64,000 nucleotides of DNA from Prunus persica (Eukaryota > Streptophyta > Magnoliopsida > Rosales > Rosaceae), in assembly GCF_000346465.2 (NCBI RefSeq), contig NC_034014.1:19093263-19157262 (forward strand), given 5' to 3'. The notes beneath the pieces are model-generated. The model was given only the letters and a program-made list of their open reading frames with translations. It had not been told where the DNA came from and did not search any database. A program made the position numbers and the translations under genes. Of the stretch, positions 25,428 to 36,706 are shown one piece after another; positions within the stretch are counted from its first letter, which is position 1; the number at the start of each line of letters is the position of its first letter.

Positions 25428-28400
25428 CTAGCTTCTTTCATTGTTCATAATTTTCATGAGGACTTCTTTTCTCATTTCCCAGACCTTTACTTTGTTAAAA
25501 TCTGATTCTATTTGTTGGTCTTTAGAAAGCTGCTTCATGAAGTGCATGACAAAGACGCCGCAATTATTGCTGCATAATAGAGATACGCATGCAGAAGTTA
25601 GTTCATTATTTTTTTAGTTGAAGATGTTCAAAGTGTTACTGTTATTGCGTAACTTAGGAATTGTTTGCTTGTTGGGGACATTCTCTGTTCTCAGTTAGCT
25701 TGAAGTTAGTAGTATCATGATGAATTAGATACTTCAATGTCTGAGCATATTCTTGTGTAAGTTCGATGCTGGCAAGAATTTTTGCTATCATTTTAGCTGA
25801 AGCTTCATTAAGCCCTATTGGCTTCTTGGCATCAAAATCAGGAATTTGGATGAGTTTTGTTTTCAGTGATGTTGCAGCACATTCCTTAAGAAGACAGAGG
25901 AATATATTTGCTGTCTCATGCTGCATCATAGTCAAGTATGTGCTTAGTTTCCTTTAAATTTAGTGTTCTATGTATTAGCAGTGTTAATCACCAGTCTTAC
26001 TTACCAAAACAATTGCCTTCTTGTGATAATATTGGGGAGTTTGTTCTGATGTCCCCTTAAATGAGTTGAAGTGTGTCCATTTTGCTACACCGGTGTCAAA
26101 GACAAGCAGCATATGGTGGTTCTCATCTGTAATTGGTATGAACACTCTATCAACTCTTCCAATATTTTCTTGGAGTGGCATATAGAAAGTATGATATGTC
26201 AGCTTGTATGAAGCACCTAGCAAAAACATATGCAAAAGTCATGTGTTGGTGATTAGTGAGCATGTTGATGATATAAAATTGATGTATTAGATGTGATCTT
26301 ACGTAGTTATTGGCCAACAAATATGCATTTTTTTGTTTATGAGGGTTCTGCTTCGCATCATCATTAAGTGCCTCTCCATAAGCATCGATGATTAATGCAG
26401 AAATTGGATCATCTCCCATCAGCTTTTCAATGTTATATTTGTACAATATTATCCTATTGTGTAGGTGAAAAGCGTTCTGGCAACAATAATGTTGTTTAAA
26501 TAATAATTCAGTAAATAATACAGTTTAATAACAAGACAGTTCTATGATATAGTATTAACAGTGTAATTCTATGACAGTTCTACAGCATAGTATCAACAGT
26601 GTAATTCTATGACAGATTGGCATACTCATCAGGATCAGCTGCAGATTTCCAGTAATTTTCCAACTTCTTCTTTGATATTTCATCCAGCCTGTTGTAGACC
26701 TCATACATGTGCAACTGAAGGTACGTATCTTTGTCCTTTTTTTTGTTGGCTGCTTCATTTTCGCTTTTGCTTGCTCTTTTTCGGGCTTTCTTACGTGCTT
26801 ATGGGTATGTGTAATCTGGTTCATTCGCAGGCTTTCTGTCTTTGATTATTTTGATGCTAGAACGTAACTGCCGTGTTCCTACTTCTTTCGTTTGCATGAT
26901 AACTGACTTTTAAGGAGTTTTTTCATCAGCATTCTCATCTTCATCATTAGGAGATTCTTGCATCTCCAATTCAATTTCTTCCTTCTTTTCTTCTATTGTA
27001 TTATCATCTTTCTGATTGGCTTTTCCATTTGTTCTTTCAGTTTCAAGGTTCACTGTTAGTTTCTCAATTTTCTGCTCAATATTTTCTATTGTTTCAACTT
27101 GAACCTCTTCCTTTTCATATCGTTCTTATGCTATTCTCTCATATTTTTTCTCCTTATCAGCTTGTTCTTTCATTGGAATTTCTCCTTGTTCACCTTGTTT
27201 GAAATTTTTTCCCTTCACGTGTTTCAAAAAGGCAATAACAGTGTCTTTTTCTTTCATGCTCTCAATGCAGGACAACTTTTCCCCTTCAAGTAGTTCACGT
27301 TGTTCCTGTAGCTGTCTCCTATTTGATTTTAGTGAATGAAGTTCCCTTGTAATTTTGTACTTTCTTTTTTCTCTTGCTCAAGCTGCTTTTTCAATATTTG
27401 AATTTGTTGCTCCAAATCTTCTTTTTTAGTCCATATTTGTTGAATGAATGAATTTTTCTTTATGCAGGATTCTATAGCAGTTTGCATCATTTTCCTTTGA
27501 GTATCTGCCTTTTCAATCCAATAGTTGAGAGCTTCTTTCATTTGTTGGATTTAATGCTTGTGGTACTCTAGGATTGAACCCACTATGTCCTCAAAAATGT
27601 TGTTGAAGTCTTCTTCCTGGCTGTCAAGTTCTGGATGCTGTTGCTGGACATTAACAGTGTCCTCCTCCATCATTGAGTCTACACTAAGGTCAACTGCTTA
27701 TTCTTCAATTTCATCATCTTCTTTGCATCCCAATGATTGTGCTAGTTGTTCTTCAATTTCATCATCTGCTTTGCATTCCAATGATTGTGCATTGTCTTCA
27801 TTTTGCTCATGTTGTGGAGTTTTTTCTAGGTTACACTTTGGTCCACATTTTCATGGAAGCTGAAGTTCCGTTTTTGGGTAATAACTGTATGTTTTTTTCC
27901 TTTTTGTGTTTCGCTCTTTAACTATCACAAATATTAAAAAGGAAAAAAAGAGTATTAGAAAATTTATATACATGTATATGTGTTTGTACACCACAAATTC
28001 AGTTTTGAAATATAAATGTTGGATCATTATAGGTTATCTTACTCAATCTTTAAGTGTGATAACAAAGTCATCATCCTCTACATTTTCTTCTTGTTCTTTA
28101 TGGTCTGCATGATCAGTCTTTGTTGCTTCTTCTACTTTTTCATTGTCAGCAGCTTTTATCTATTGAATTATTGGAATCAGTAGTAATTATCGTGTATTAA
28201 CATTATATATGTTTATGGGAGTAAGAAAAATGCCTTAATGTTTTCATATTTTGAAATATTCAGCTTGATATTGAGCTCCAAAAGGCTCCATTTGATCGCC
28301 GCTGGTTTGTGATCTTCTCTTTCAGGAATTGGACTGATCAGGTTAGTTCTTTCACATAGCCAATACTGCAAACATGTTTTTCAATATAAAGTGTTAATTC

Positions 28401-29430
28401 ACATGAAACAAAAAATATAATAGGATTAACAAATGGATGTAGTTTCATACCAGGATTAGCACAAGGCAACCACTGACACTTGGTTGATTTGTCTTGACCT
28501 TTTTATTTTTTATGGCTTGGTCCAGTCCAAAATACATGTAATCTAAGACTCCTTATGCCCAGTTGTAGTTGTTCTTTTAAGGTGCCAATCATAGTCAAAA
28601 AGGTCCAAGCTATTGTTGCCCCAGAGTTGCAAAAGAGATTCGTAATGAAAAGCTCTAGGATTAAGAACCTCACAACATCCATTGCATTCTTGTTTCTGTC
28701 ATCTGCTATTGCTGTGTTAAGACACCTATCAAGGTCAGTTTTTGTGATTTTTTTTGAATTCTTGAAGTACTTCTTTTCAAAGTCCAAATTTGTTCTTGTG
28801 GAAGTTGTTGTGCTCGGCAACTTGTTTCCTTTGTTTGGCAATCCAAAGATGTCAGACACATCGTTGCTTGTAATTTCATACTCGTTGCCTTCACTGAATG
28901 TGAATTTTTTGGTTGCGGGGTTGTAGAGTTCGATTAGTCTAATTATTTGATAATTAGACTTCTGGCATTCTGCCTTAGTGAACTGACCTTCCATGTGAGC
29001 CCTGATGATGCTCTAGAATGGCCTTTTTTGTAGGATCTTGAGGACATCCTTTCTTGCTGCAAGCTTGTCTTTTACCGTTTGCAAAGTGTTGTCAAATGTG
29101 AGCATGTTGCTCTTGATCTGCACATAATTTAGGTTATTGCGTCTGTTGGGTTTAGGTTTTTGTATTTGGGATGGTGTTCTTTTGGTCTTCGTTGTTTTCT
29201 TTGGTTTTAGTGTGTTTGTGGATTTAGGTGTGGATGGTTTTGGTGTTTGTTTAGCTTTGGTATTTGGTTTAGGTGGATTGGCTTTAGGTGTTGACAGTTT
29301 GGCTTTTGTTGTTGTTGGTGGTATGCCTTGTGTGTTTGTTGATTCTGTTTTGTGCTTTTGCAGGCTTGGGATCCTTTTGTATGCTTTTTTTTTTTTTTTT
29401 TAATTTCAACTCGATTACCTTTTTCCATAT
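25428..29430 (-). pseudogene. Ulp1-like (C48 cysteine protease) gene A, MULE-associated, decayed
   Basis: Exons read leftwards. A Lys/Pro/Thr-rich start leads into a plant-mobile-type N-domain (NYVQIKSNMLTFDNTL... IFGLPNKGNKLP, 28503-29150). A short exon (YWLCERTNLISPIPERED, about 28231-28365) and an acidic, coiled-coil exon (27330-27540 and around it) follow. Next come NYWKSAADPDEY, a segment ending IIDAYGEAL, the His exon with VFIPITDENHHMLLVFD (about 26000-26220), a helical exon (25654-25935), and the Cys box NNCGVFVMHFMKQL near 25520-25565. His, Asp and Cys of the Ulp1/SENP protease family are all visible. Defects: TAG replaces a Trp codon at 29013-29015, an A/T run near 29385-29403 shifts the start, a frameshift lies near 28575, and a GC replaces the GT donor of exon 2. 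In plants such genes ride on Mutator elements (KI/CUMULE type). Confidence 0.7.
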
Positions 29431-29589
29431 GATCACCTGAAAAGTGAAACAAATAGGTTACTTTAACTGAACAAAAGAAAGATGAAACATAAGTATTAAT
29501 ACTTCTATGACATGGTATTAACCATTTACTTCTATGCATTTGAACCTCATGCTTCTCTTTCTAGTGCACTGCGATTTTTTTCATATGCA

Positions 29590-30245
29590 TTTCTAGTGCA
29601 TGTTGCACTAAAAGAGCAAGATGCATAGAAGTCTCATATTTTGATTAACAAAGCATGCTATATATTTTGGTCTTCAAGTGCACTGCGAAGTAGTGCACTA
29701 GAAGAGCAAGATGCATAGTAGTCCCAGATTTTGATTAACAAAGGATGCTATATATTTTGGTCTTCAAGTATGCATAGCAGTTCCAGATTTTGATTAACAA
29801 AGGATACTATATATTTTGGTTTTCAAGTGCACTGCGAAGTAGTGCACTAGAAGAGCAAGATGCATAGCAGTCCCAGATTTTGATTAACAAAAGATGCTAT
29901 ATATTTTGGTCTTCAAGTGCACTACTTCGCAGTGCACTAGAAGAGAAAGATGCATAGCAGTCCCAGATTTTGATTAACAAAAGATGCTATATATTTTGGT
30001 CTTCAAGTGCACTACTTCGCAGTGCACTAGAAGAGAAAGATGCATAGCAGTCCCATATTTTGATTAACAAAGGATACTATATATTTTGGTTTTCAAGTGC
30101 ACTGCGAAGTAGGGCACTAGAAGAGCAAGATGCATAGCAGTCCCAGATTTTGATTAACAAAGGATGCTATATATTTTGGTCTTCACAGTGCACTAGAAGA
30201 GCAAGATGCATAGCAGTCCCAGATTTTGATTAACAAAGCATGCTA
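29590..30245. repeat. Minisatellite, about 90-bp period, with invertible palindromic core
   Basis: About seven units share TGCATAGCAGTCCCAGATTT and TATATATTTTGGTCTTCAAG. Each full unit has two AGTGCACT palindromes around a 7-bp spacer. The spacer reads GCGAAGT near 29680, 29832 and 30097, and the reverse complement ACTTCGC near 29921 and 30011. It lies upstream of Ulp1-like gene A. Confidence 0.8.
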
Positions 30246-31372
30246 TGTATTTTGAAGTTCTATGACATAGTATTAACAGTTCAAGTTCTATTACATAGTA
30301 TTAACAGTTGTGAAACATATACATTGCAGTCAAAACAATTGTCTTTTCAAAACATGTCAAAACATTGCTATTGGACTTTGAAGTTAAGAGATTTTGTAAT
30401 TCCTGGGAGTTTGATACTGATGCTTTGTCAGCCATTTCTGAAGCTTTTTTGTTTGATTTGGGATGGTCTTCTGTGCTTTTTGCATCTTGAGTGTTTGTTT
30501 ATGTCATTGTTGGACCTTTTTGTTGGTTACCTGTATTAAACGTGGTACTTTTGCATTAGCTAGCAGAATCTTAAGACGAAAGTGGAAAGTGAGTGTGGGT
30601 TTTTGAGATTGTACCTTTTGTCGATCTTTATGGATGAAATTTTCTTCCTTTTTTCCTGGGTTGTCCTTGTACTCAGTTGCTTTTTTATGATTTTGTAGTG
30701 TCGATTTTGAAGACTTTTGGCTATGGCAGAACGTAACTTCGATTCGCCGGCTTTCTTATTATGGAGTTTGTCATTGATTGGTGGTTATGGAGTTTGTCTC
30801 ATGGCTGGTGGTTACGGAGGTTGTCGCCTGCTTTTGGAGTTGGTGTCACAAAGATCGGAGTGAGAGGTGAGTTGATTTTTGGCTTTTTGGGTGCGTGTAT
30901 TGTTGTTCTCTGGGCTTAGATTTTTTTTATTTTTTTTTCAATGGGCTTAGTGAAATTGGGCTATATTGGCTTGTTGAATTTTCTGGGCTTCTTTTTCTTA
31001 TATTTGGACTTCTTCTTTTTTGGTCAAATTAGACTAGGGCTTTTTTCTGTATTTTGTGATGGCTTGTTTAATTTGTTTTGGGCTTTATTTCGTTTATGAC
31101 TTTGATTTTCTCAACTTGGGTTGGGCTTTTTGAGAGTCATTGTTAATATGCATTTTGAAACCCGCTGTTAATGTGTTTGAAATTTAGAAGAAGCTACACA
31201 GTAACAATTTTTTACATTTGAATCTCACTACACAGTAACTATTTGACATTTGAAAGTTAAGAAGCTGCAAAAGATTTTGTTTAGAAACTACATATTAACA
31301 ATTTGACATTTGGAAGTTAGAAAGCCAGACATTTACTGTTTTATAGTTCTAAAATTTGGGAAATCCATGCTT
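30246..31372. other. Region between the two Ulp1-like genes
   Basis: It holds two copies of the CTATGACATAGTATTAACAG motif at about 30259 and 30291 and long T-rich stretches. It is the presumed promoter side of gene A, whose transcription starts leftwards. Repeated GGGCTT motifs recur at 30950-31130. No coding frame is recognised. Confidence 0.4.
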
Positions 31373-32319
31373 TCATCCTTCATTCCCTTTTGTGAAATAC
31401 CAACTTTTTTCACTTTCCATTGTCTTCAATAAAACTTTTCTTCTCATTTCCCACACATGCTCTGTACTCAAGCTTTCTTTAATTTGTTTTCCTTGTGAAA
31501 ACTGCTACATGTAGTACATGACAAATACACCACAATTGTTTCTGCAAATTCACACACACACATATATATATATATGCAACATTTAGTGAATCATAGTTTA
31601 ATTTGAATTGGGGGAAGAAAACTGTTATTGTGACACTTCCGACTTTTCATGTTGTTAGGCGCATTCCTTGTCCTCCTTAAAGTTGAATTTGGTGCTTCAC
31701 TGATTTTTGTTAAACTATTTTGTTCATGCCTTATATTAACAGTTCATAGTAGGAGTCTGTCTTACCAAAATTATTGCTTTTTTGTTGTAGTATTCAACGG
31801 TTTGCTCAGTTTCCCTCCTCAATGAGTTGTAGTGCGTCCATTGCAATGAATTGGTGTCAAAGACAAGCAGGGTGTGGTGTTCGCCATCCATTATTGGTAC
31901 GAACATCTTTGAAGTTTTCCCTATGCATTCGAGGAGTTTGACAAAATATTCATCGAATGTTGTTGGGTGCATTTTACCTGTGAGATACCTCTGCAAGATT
32001 AATAGTTTTGGCATTAGAGAGAATGTGAAAAGTATAGGAAGATGAATAATTTGTGATTTTTACTAGAAGTAACGGGATAACTATGATCTTACGTAAGCGT
32101 AGCACGTGATGTATGCATTCTATTATCTTTTAGGGTCCTTCTTTTCATCACGATGAAGTATCTTGGCATACGCATCTATGATTTGTCCATAAATTTCAGT
32201 ATCTCTTAATAAGCTTTGTATGTCATCTTTGAACAAAATGCTTGTCCCTTGCCAAAAAGCAGTGTTGTAACAGTATTTGTAGTTAGAAAAAATGTCAATG
32301 TTTAATAAAGTTCCAATAT

Positions 32320-32590
32320 AAGGTAATAATACTGTTTGTTTCCTAAAAATCCTTTTTTAATGCATGTCTACCATTGTAAAGTTCCAGTATAGGGTAATAA
32401 CACTGCTTGTATCCTATGAAATCCTATTTCTAATGCATTTATGTCACTGCAAAGTTCCAGTATAGTGTAATAACACTGCTAGATTCCTCTGAAGTCCTAT
32501 ATCTAATGCATGTCTACCCCTTGTCAAGTTCAAGTATAGGGTCATAACACAATGAAATCCTATTTTCTAATGCATGTTCAATAATAGCAT
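32320..32590. repeat. Minisatellite inside gene B, inverted relative to the one at 34.9 kb
   Basis: Three to four units have a period of about 75-85 bp, with core AAGTTCCAGTATAGGGTAAT followed by AACACTGCT and ATGAAATCCTAT. The sequence is the reverse complement of the array at 34915-35330. It sits in an intron between the coiled-coil and later exons of gene B. Confidence 0.75.
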
Positions 32591-33689
32591 CTTGCATTGA
32601 AAATGAATGAAATCCTATTACCCATCAACTGAATTTTTCCAGTAATTTCTCAGCTTTTCTTGTAAAAGTTCATCTAGCATGTTGTAGACCTGATATGTAT
32701 TCCATTGCAGGAATGAACTTTTGGCCCTCTTCTTTGATTTGGCCTTTCTCTTTTGTGCTCTCGTCTCTGCTTTAGGGAATAAGGAATCTGGTTTTGTTGC
32801 GATCTTTTCAGATGTTGTTTCTTTGATTTTTTTGGCCCTCAGATGCAAGTTTCTTGATTTTATCTTTTCTGCTTCACCTTCTTTCTTTTCTCCTTTATCG
32901 TCTTCACTCTGCAGTTCTTGCGCTAATTTTTGATCTCTCAACAAGGCAATAACAGCTTCCTTTTCATTAATAATCTCCAAGTAGGAAATCTTCTCTGCAA
33001 GAAGTTGATCATGTTCTAGCTGCAGCTTTGTCATATAGGATTTTTCCTCATAAACATCAAGTTGTGTGGCATTCTTGTGATATGCTACTTCCTTAACCAT
33101 CTTCTGCAATTGCTGTTGATGCTTTCTTAATTCTTCTTTTTCATTGTATAGGATCTGAATCAATTTATTCTTTTTTATGCACGATGCTATGGCATCATGG
33201 ATCTTTTGATGCTCTCCTTTCTTTGTCCAATATTCAGCAGCATTATTGATCGCCATCATATACTCTTTTGTAACCTGTATTTCATCCTTCTTGTATTCTG
33301 GGACTGATCTAACAATTTTCTCAAACAACGTTGAATTCCGGTATTCTGGGATTTCAGTTTGGAGGTCTTCTTGTAGCTGGTAGTATTGCTGGACTTGATG
33401 TTCAGCAGCATCATCATGCTCTTCATTCACTTCAGCATCTTCCTTCTCTTCATTTTCTTCTTTAGTAGCATCACCATGCTCTTCATTCACTTCTTTAGCA
33501 ACATCATCCTTCTCTTCGTTTTCTTTTCAGCAGCATCATCATGCTCTTCATTCACTTCTTCAGCAGCATCATCCTCCTCTTCATTTTCTTCTTCAACATC
33601 ATCATCATTCTCTTCATTCACTTCTTCAGCAGCATCATCCGGCTCTTGAGCTTTAGTGCTTTTTATCTGTTTGTTGAGTAGAGTTAGTA

Positions 33690-33835
33690 TTAAGAGTGTA
33701 CTTCTATGACATTGTATTAAGAGTGTAATTCTATGACATGGTTTTAATAGTGTACTTCTATGAAATGGTATTCATAGTTTACCTCTATGACATGGTATTC
33801 ATAGTTTACTTCAATGACATGGTATTAAGAATGTT
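33690..33835. repeat. Short tandem motif array (about 32 bp) in gene B
   Basis: Five tandem degenerate copies of ACTTCTATGACATGGTATTA are present. The same motif, with palindromic core CTATGACATAG, is scattered at about 25106, 26539, 26585, 29502, 30259 and 30291. Confidence 0.65.
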
Positions 33836-34914
33836 GTCATATAAGCTGCAGATTATTTGAAAGGAAAGAGTACCTTTATGTAGTTGTTCTTTAGATGATA
33901 AAGCTTCGCGCTGAGTTCTTGAAGACTCCATTTGACAGCCGCTGGTGTCATTTGTTCTCTTCTAGGAATTGGAGTGAGTAGGTTAGATCTTTGACATAGC
34001 CAAAACTGCACAATATTTTTTTGCAATATCACATGTCAATTCATATCATTAGAATAATGCTACGAATTTGCAGTTTGGAGATTTGTGTTCTTAACGATAT
34101 TAGGATTAGGCATCTACTCACGCTTGGTTGCTTTTTTTTCATCCTTCTTGTTCTTCTTTGCTTGTTCTAATCCAAAATAAATCTAGTCCAAAACTCCTTG
34201 AGCCCAATTATATTTCCCCATCTCTTCTAAGGTGTCTATTGTGGTTGTATATGTCCAAGCAAGTGTACAACCAGAGTTGCAGAAGAGATTGGTCATGAAG
34301 AGTTGTAGGATTATCAATCTAGTTACATCCATAGCACCCTCTTCTGTTTCATCTTCAAGTGCTAAGTTGAAGCACTTATCAATTGAAATCTTTGATATCT
34401 TCTTATAATCCGTTAAGTATTTCATTACAAAATGCAAATCTAGCCTTGTTGAGGTTGTTGTGCTTGGTAGCTTCTTGCCTCTGTTTGGCAAGCCATAAAT
34501 TTCAGCCACATCTTGACTTTTCATCTCACTGTCACCATCATTAAACTTGAACTTCTTTGTCTTTGTGTCATAAACTTGTATGAGTCTCACAATGTCATAG
34601 TTAGACTTCATGCACTCTACCTTTGTTAACCTTCTCTGGATATATGCTTTTATCAATGTCCAAAAAGGTGTCTTCGATAGCAGTATTAAGACATCTTGCC
34701 GATGTTCAAGTCTTTGTCTGATGTTGTCAATTGTTGTTGCAAAAGAGAGCACATTGCTCTTGATCTGCACATAATTTGGGTCCTCCCATCTGCTTGACTT
34801 CTTGTTTGTTTTTGTTTTGGATGATGACTGTTGGCCTTTTGGTTTGGAGGTTCTTCTGATTTGTTCTTTCCTCATCTTTTAATTGGTGTACCTGTATTAG
34901 AAATAGGAACATGA

Positions 34915-35330
34915 TAGTACAGTATCAGTGTTAATACCCTATACTGAAACTTGACAGTGGTAGACATGCACTAGAAATAGGATTTCATAGGGACCTAGCA
35001 GTGTTATTACCCTATACTACTGGAACTTTACAGTGGCAGACATGCGTTAGAAATTGTATTTCATAGAGAACAATCAGTGTTATTACCATATACTGGAACT
35101 TTACAGTGGTAGAGATGCATTACAAGTAGGATTTTATATGGAACTAGCAGTGTTATTACCCTATACTGGAACTTTACAGTGGTAGACATGCATTAGAAAT
35201 AGTATTTCATAGAGAACAATCAGTGTTATTGCCATATATTGGAATTTGACAGTGGTAGACATGCATTACAAATAGGATTTCATAGTGTACAAGCAGTGTT
35301 ATTACCCTATACTGGAACTTTATAGCCATT
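34915..35330. repeat. Minisatellite upstream of gene B
   Basis: About five to six units of roughly 75-85 bp share CAGTGTTATTACCCTATACT, GGAACTTTACAGTGG and AGACATGCATTAGAAATAGG. It is inverted relative to the array at 32320-32590, so the two bracket most of gene B. Confidence 0.75.
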
Positions 35331-35821
35331 AATCAAAATGACAGTAAACTAAAGACTAAATTAGTGACTAGACTAATGGTCTTAAGCTAGTCAGTCCAAT
35401 AGTGAAATCCAATATAGTTTCAAGATTTTGTCCTTCATTTGAATATAAAATACTGTTATTACCCTAGACTGGATCTTTATAGCAAATAATCAATATTACA
35501 GTAAAGATTTGGTTTGTAAATGTCTTACCTTTGAAGCGTTTTCTTGTTGAAATTGTTCTCTGAAATTTTGTCTTGGTTTTGAAGGTGGAGGTCAGTGTCT
35601 GGTGTTTGTTTTCGAAAGTAGATCAAGCTTGGTAGTGGTTATGGAGTCTCGGTTTGGACATATGATGAAGACGCTTTGCTGACGACGCTGAGTGAAGAGA
35701 CGTTTTGCAGAGATGACTTAATGAAGGCGTGCATGCTGGAAGTTAAGTTACTGTTTTTTTTTTATGAAAGTTACGGTTTTCGAGATGGTAAAATGTTTGG
35801 GCTTTTTTATAAATTTGGGCT
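35331..35821. other. Upstream flank of Ulp1-like gene B
   Basis: No gene is recognised. It contains two degenerate copies of the 34.9 kb minisatellite core (near 35310 and 35455). It ends in the GGGCT target-site copy (35817-35821) of element B. Confidence 0.5.
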
Positions 35822-36328
35822 TGTTATAAAATTATTGAGATATGTGCGAATATTGAGCTGCACGTAAAGTAAATGAGACACAGTATTTAACGAGGTTCGG
35901 CTATGCCTACGTCCCCGGAGAGCAGCAGTAGTAACTTTTCCACTATGTAAAATAATAGGGCTACAACTTTAGTGTTTACAATATATGTGGCTCACTATTT
36001 TTTCTCTCTTGGAGAAATTTCTCTCCACTCTATTTTTCTCTCTACTTACTCACCCTCTTTCTTCCTTCTCTTCCTTTCTTTCTTTTCTCACTCATTCTTC
36101 TCTTCATTTTGGTGTGTATTACAAGTGAATGAGCAAGCCTATTTATAGGCAAAGTAAAAGGCTTCTAATGGAGACATAATGATTTCTCCCCAACATTATA
36201 ATTTCATCTTTTGACTAATCATCCCACTTCTAACACCATCATTTCTTCTTTTGACTACCATACTCAACACCATCATTTTTCTTCCATCATTTCTCTTTAT
36301 GTGGTCTTCACCAATATTATTTACAATA
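35822..36328 (-). repeat. 3' LTR of element B
   Basis: 507 bp; a minus-strand TATAAATAG box is near 36139-36148. The inner end reads TTACAATA, a T-for-C change from the canonical terminus. Confidence 0.95.
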
Positions 36329-36706
36329 CTCCCCCTTGGAGACCACAAATGACATGTCGGTTGCATCATTAAAGATTTGCTTGGAGAAAACCCAATGAGG
36401 TAGAAAACTGATGGAATGAAGAAGATTACAGTAATCAGTGCAGCATAGTTCTGGATGCTCCCCCTGATGAATATCTCCCCCTGATGTCTTCATGACTATC
36501 TTTTGGAGTGAGAATCTTTCGGAGTGAGTGGAGGATATAGCCATTAATAATTCTCGTAGTTGAGTAAGTAAATATATTTCCAGTGAGCTATCTCTATGTA
36601 AATCATAGAAATTTTCAGAGTCCGCGTTTCTAACAAAACTTGGTTTATTTGTAAGTTCACTTGAAAGAATATGCCCGTACATGGTGTTATGCGGAGATAG
36701 CATCAA
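36317..36706 (-). CDS. Short ORF next to the 3' LTR of element B, possible pol-end remnant
   Basis: Counterpart of the ORF at 413-754, with nearly the same N-terminal 95 residues (MMLSPHNTMYGHILSSELTN). It runs 16 codons further and ends inside the LTR. It has no known domain. The QGEHPEL stretch and the surrounding DNA resemble the end of element C pol. It is more likely a remnant than a functional gene, although conservation in two copies deserves note. Confidence 0.3.
   Translation of the reverse strand: MMLSPHNTMYGHILSSELTNKPSFVRNADSENFYDLHRDSSLEIYLLTQLRELLMAISSTHSERFSLQKIVMKTSGGDIHQGEHPELCCTDYCNLLHSISFLPHWVFSKQIFNDATDMSFVVSKGEYCK

Larger units (their letters stand above)
31373..34875 (-). 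pseudogene. Ulp1-like (C48 cysteine protease) gene B, tandem paralogue of gene A
   Basis: Exon 1 starts at a real ATG (34873-34875) and runs to about 34096. It carries a Lys/Ser-rich start, then NYVQIKSNVLSFATTIDNIRQRL and EIYGLPNRGKKLPSTTTSTR. Exon 2 (about 33873-34008) reads FWLCQRSNLLTPIPRREQ. Exon 3 (32618 to about 33660) is highly acidic, then coiled-coil, ending VYNMLDELLQEKLRNYWKN. Later exons give IIDAYAKILHRDEKKDPK (about 32120-32250), the His exon MFVPIMDGEHHTLLVFD (about 31740-32000) and the Cys box NNCGVFVMYYM near 31515-31550. The order matches gene A with clear protein divergence, so the duplication is not recent. Defects: TAG for Tyr at 34183-34185, a slip in an A8 run near 34130, a frameshift near 33525 and TAG after MYYM. 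SUMO-type deconjugation is the family role; activity is unlikely here. Confidence 0.7.

Noticed and set aside
29590..30245. CRISPR-like or tandem regulatory array
   Set aside because: No unique spacers; the whole unit of about 90 bp is repeated, so it is a minisatellite.
30240..30539. 99-codon ORF between the Ulp1-like genes
   Set aside because: It starts within the minisatellite, has no domain, and resembles chance T-rich translation.
33386..33649. Ser/Phe-rich plus-strand ORF
   Set aside because: It is the shadow of the acidic Glu/Asp-rich exon of gene B on the other strand.
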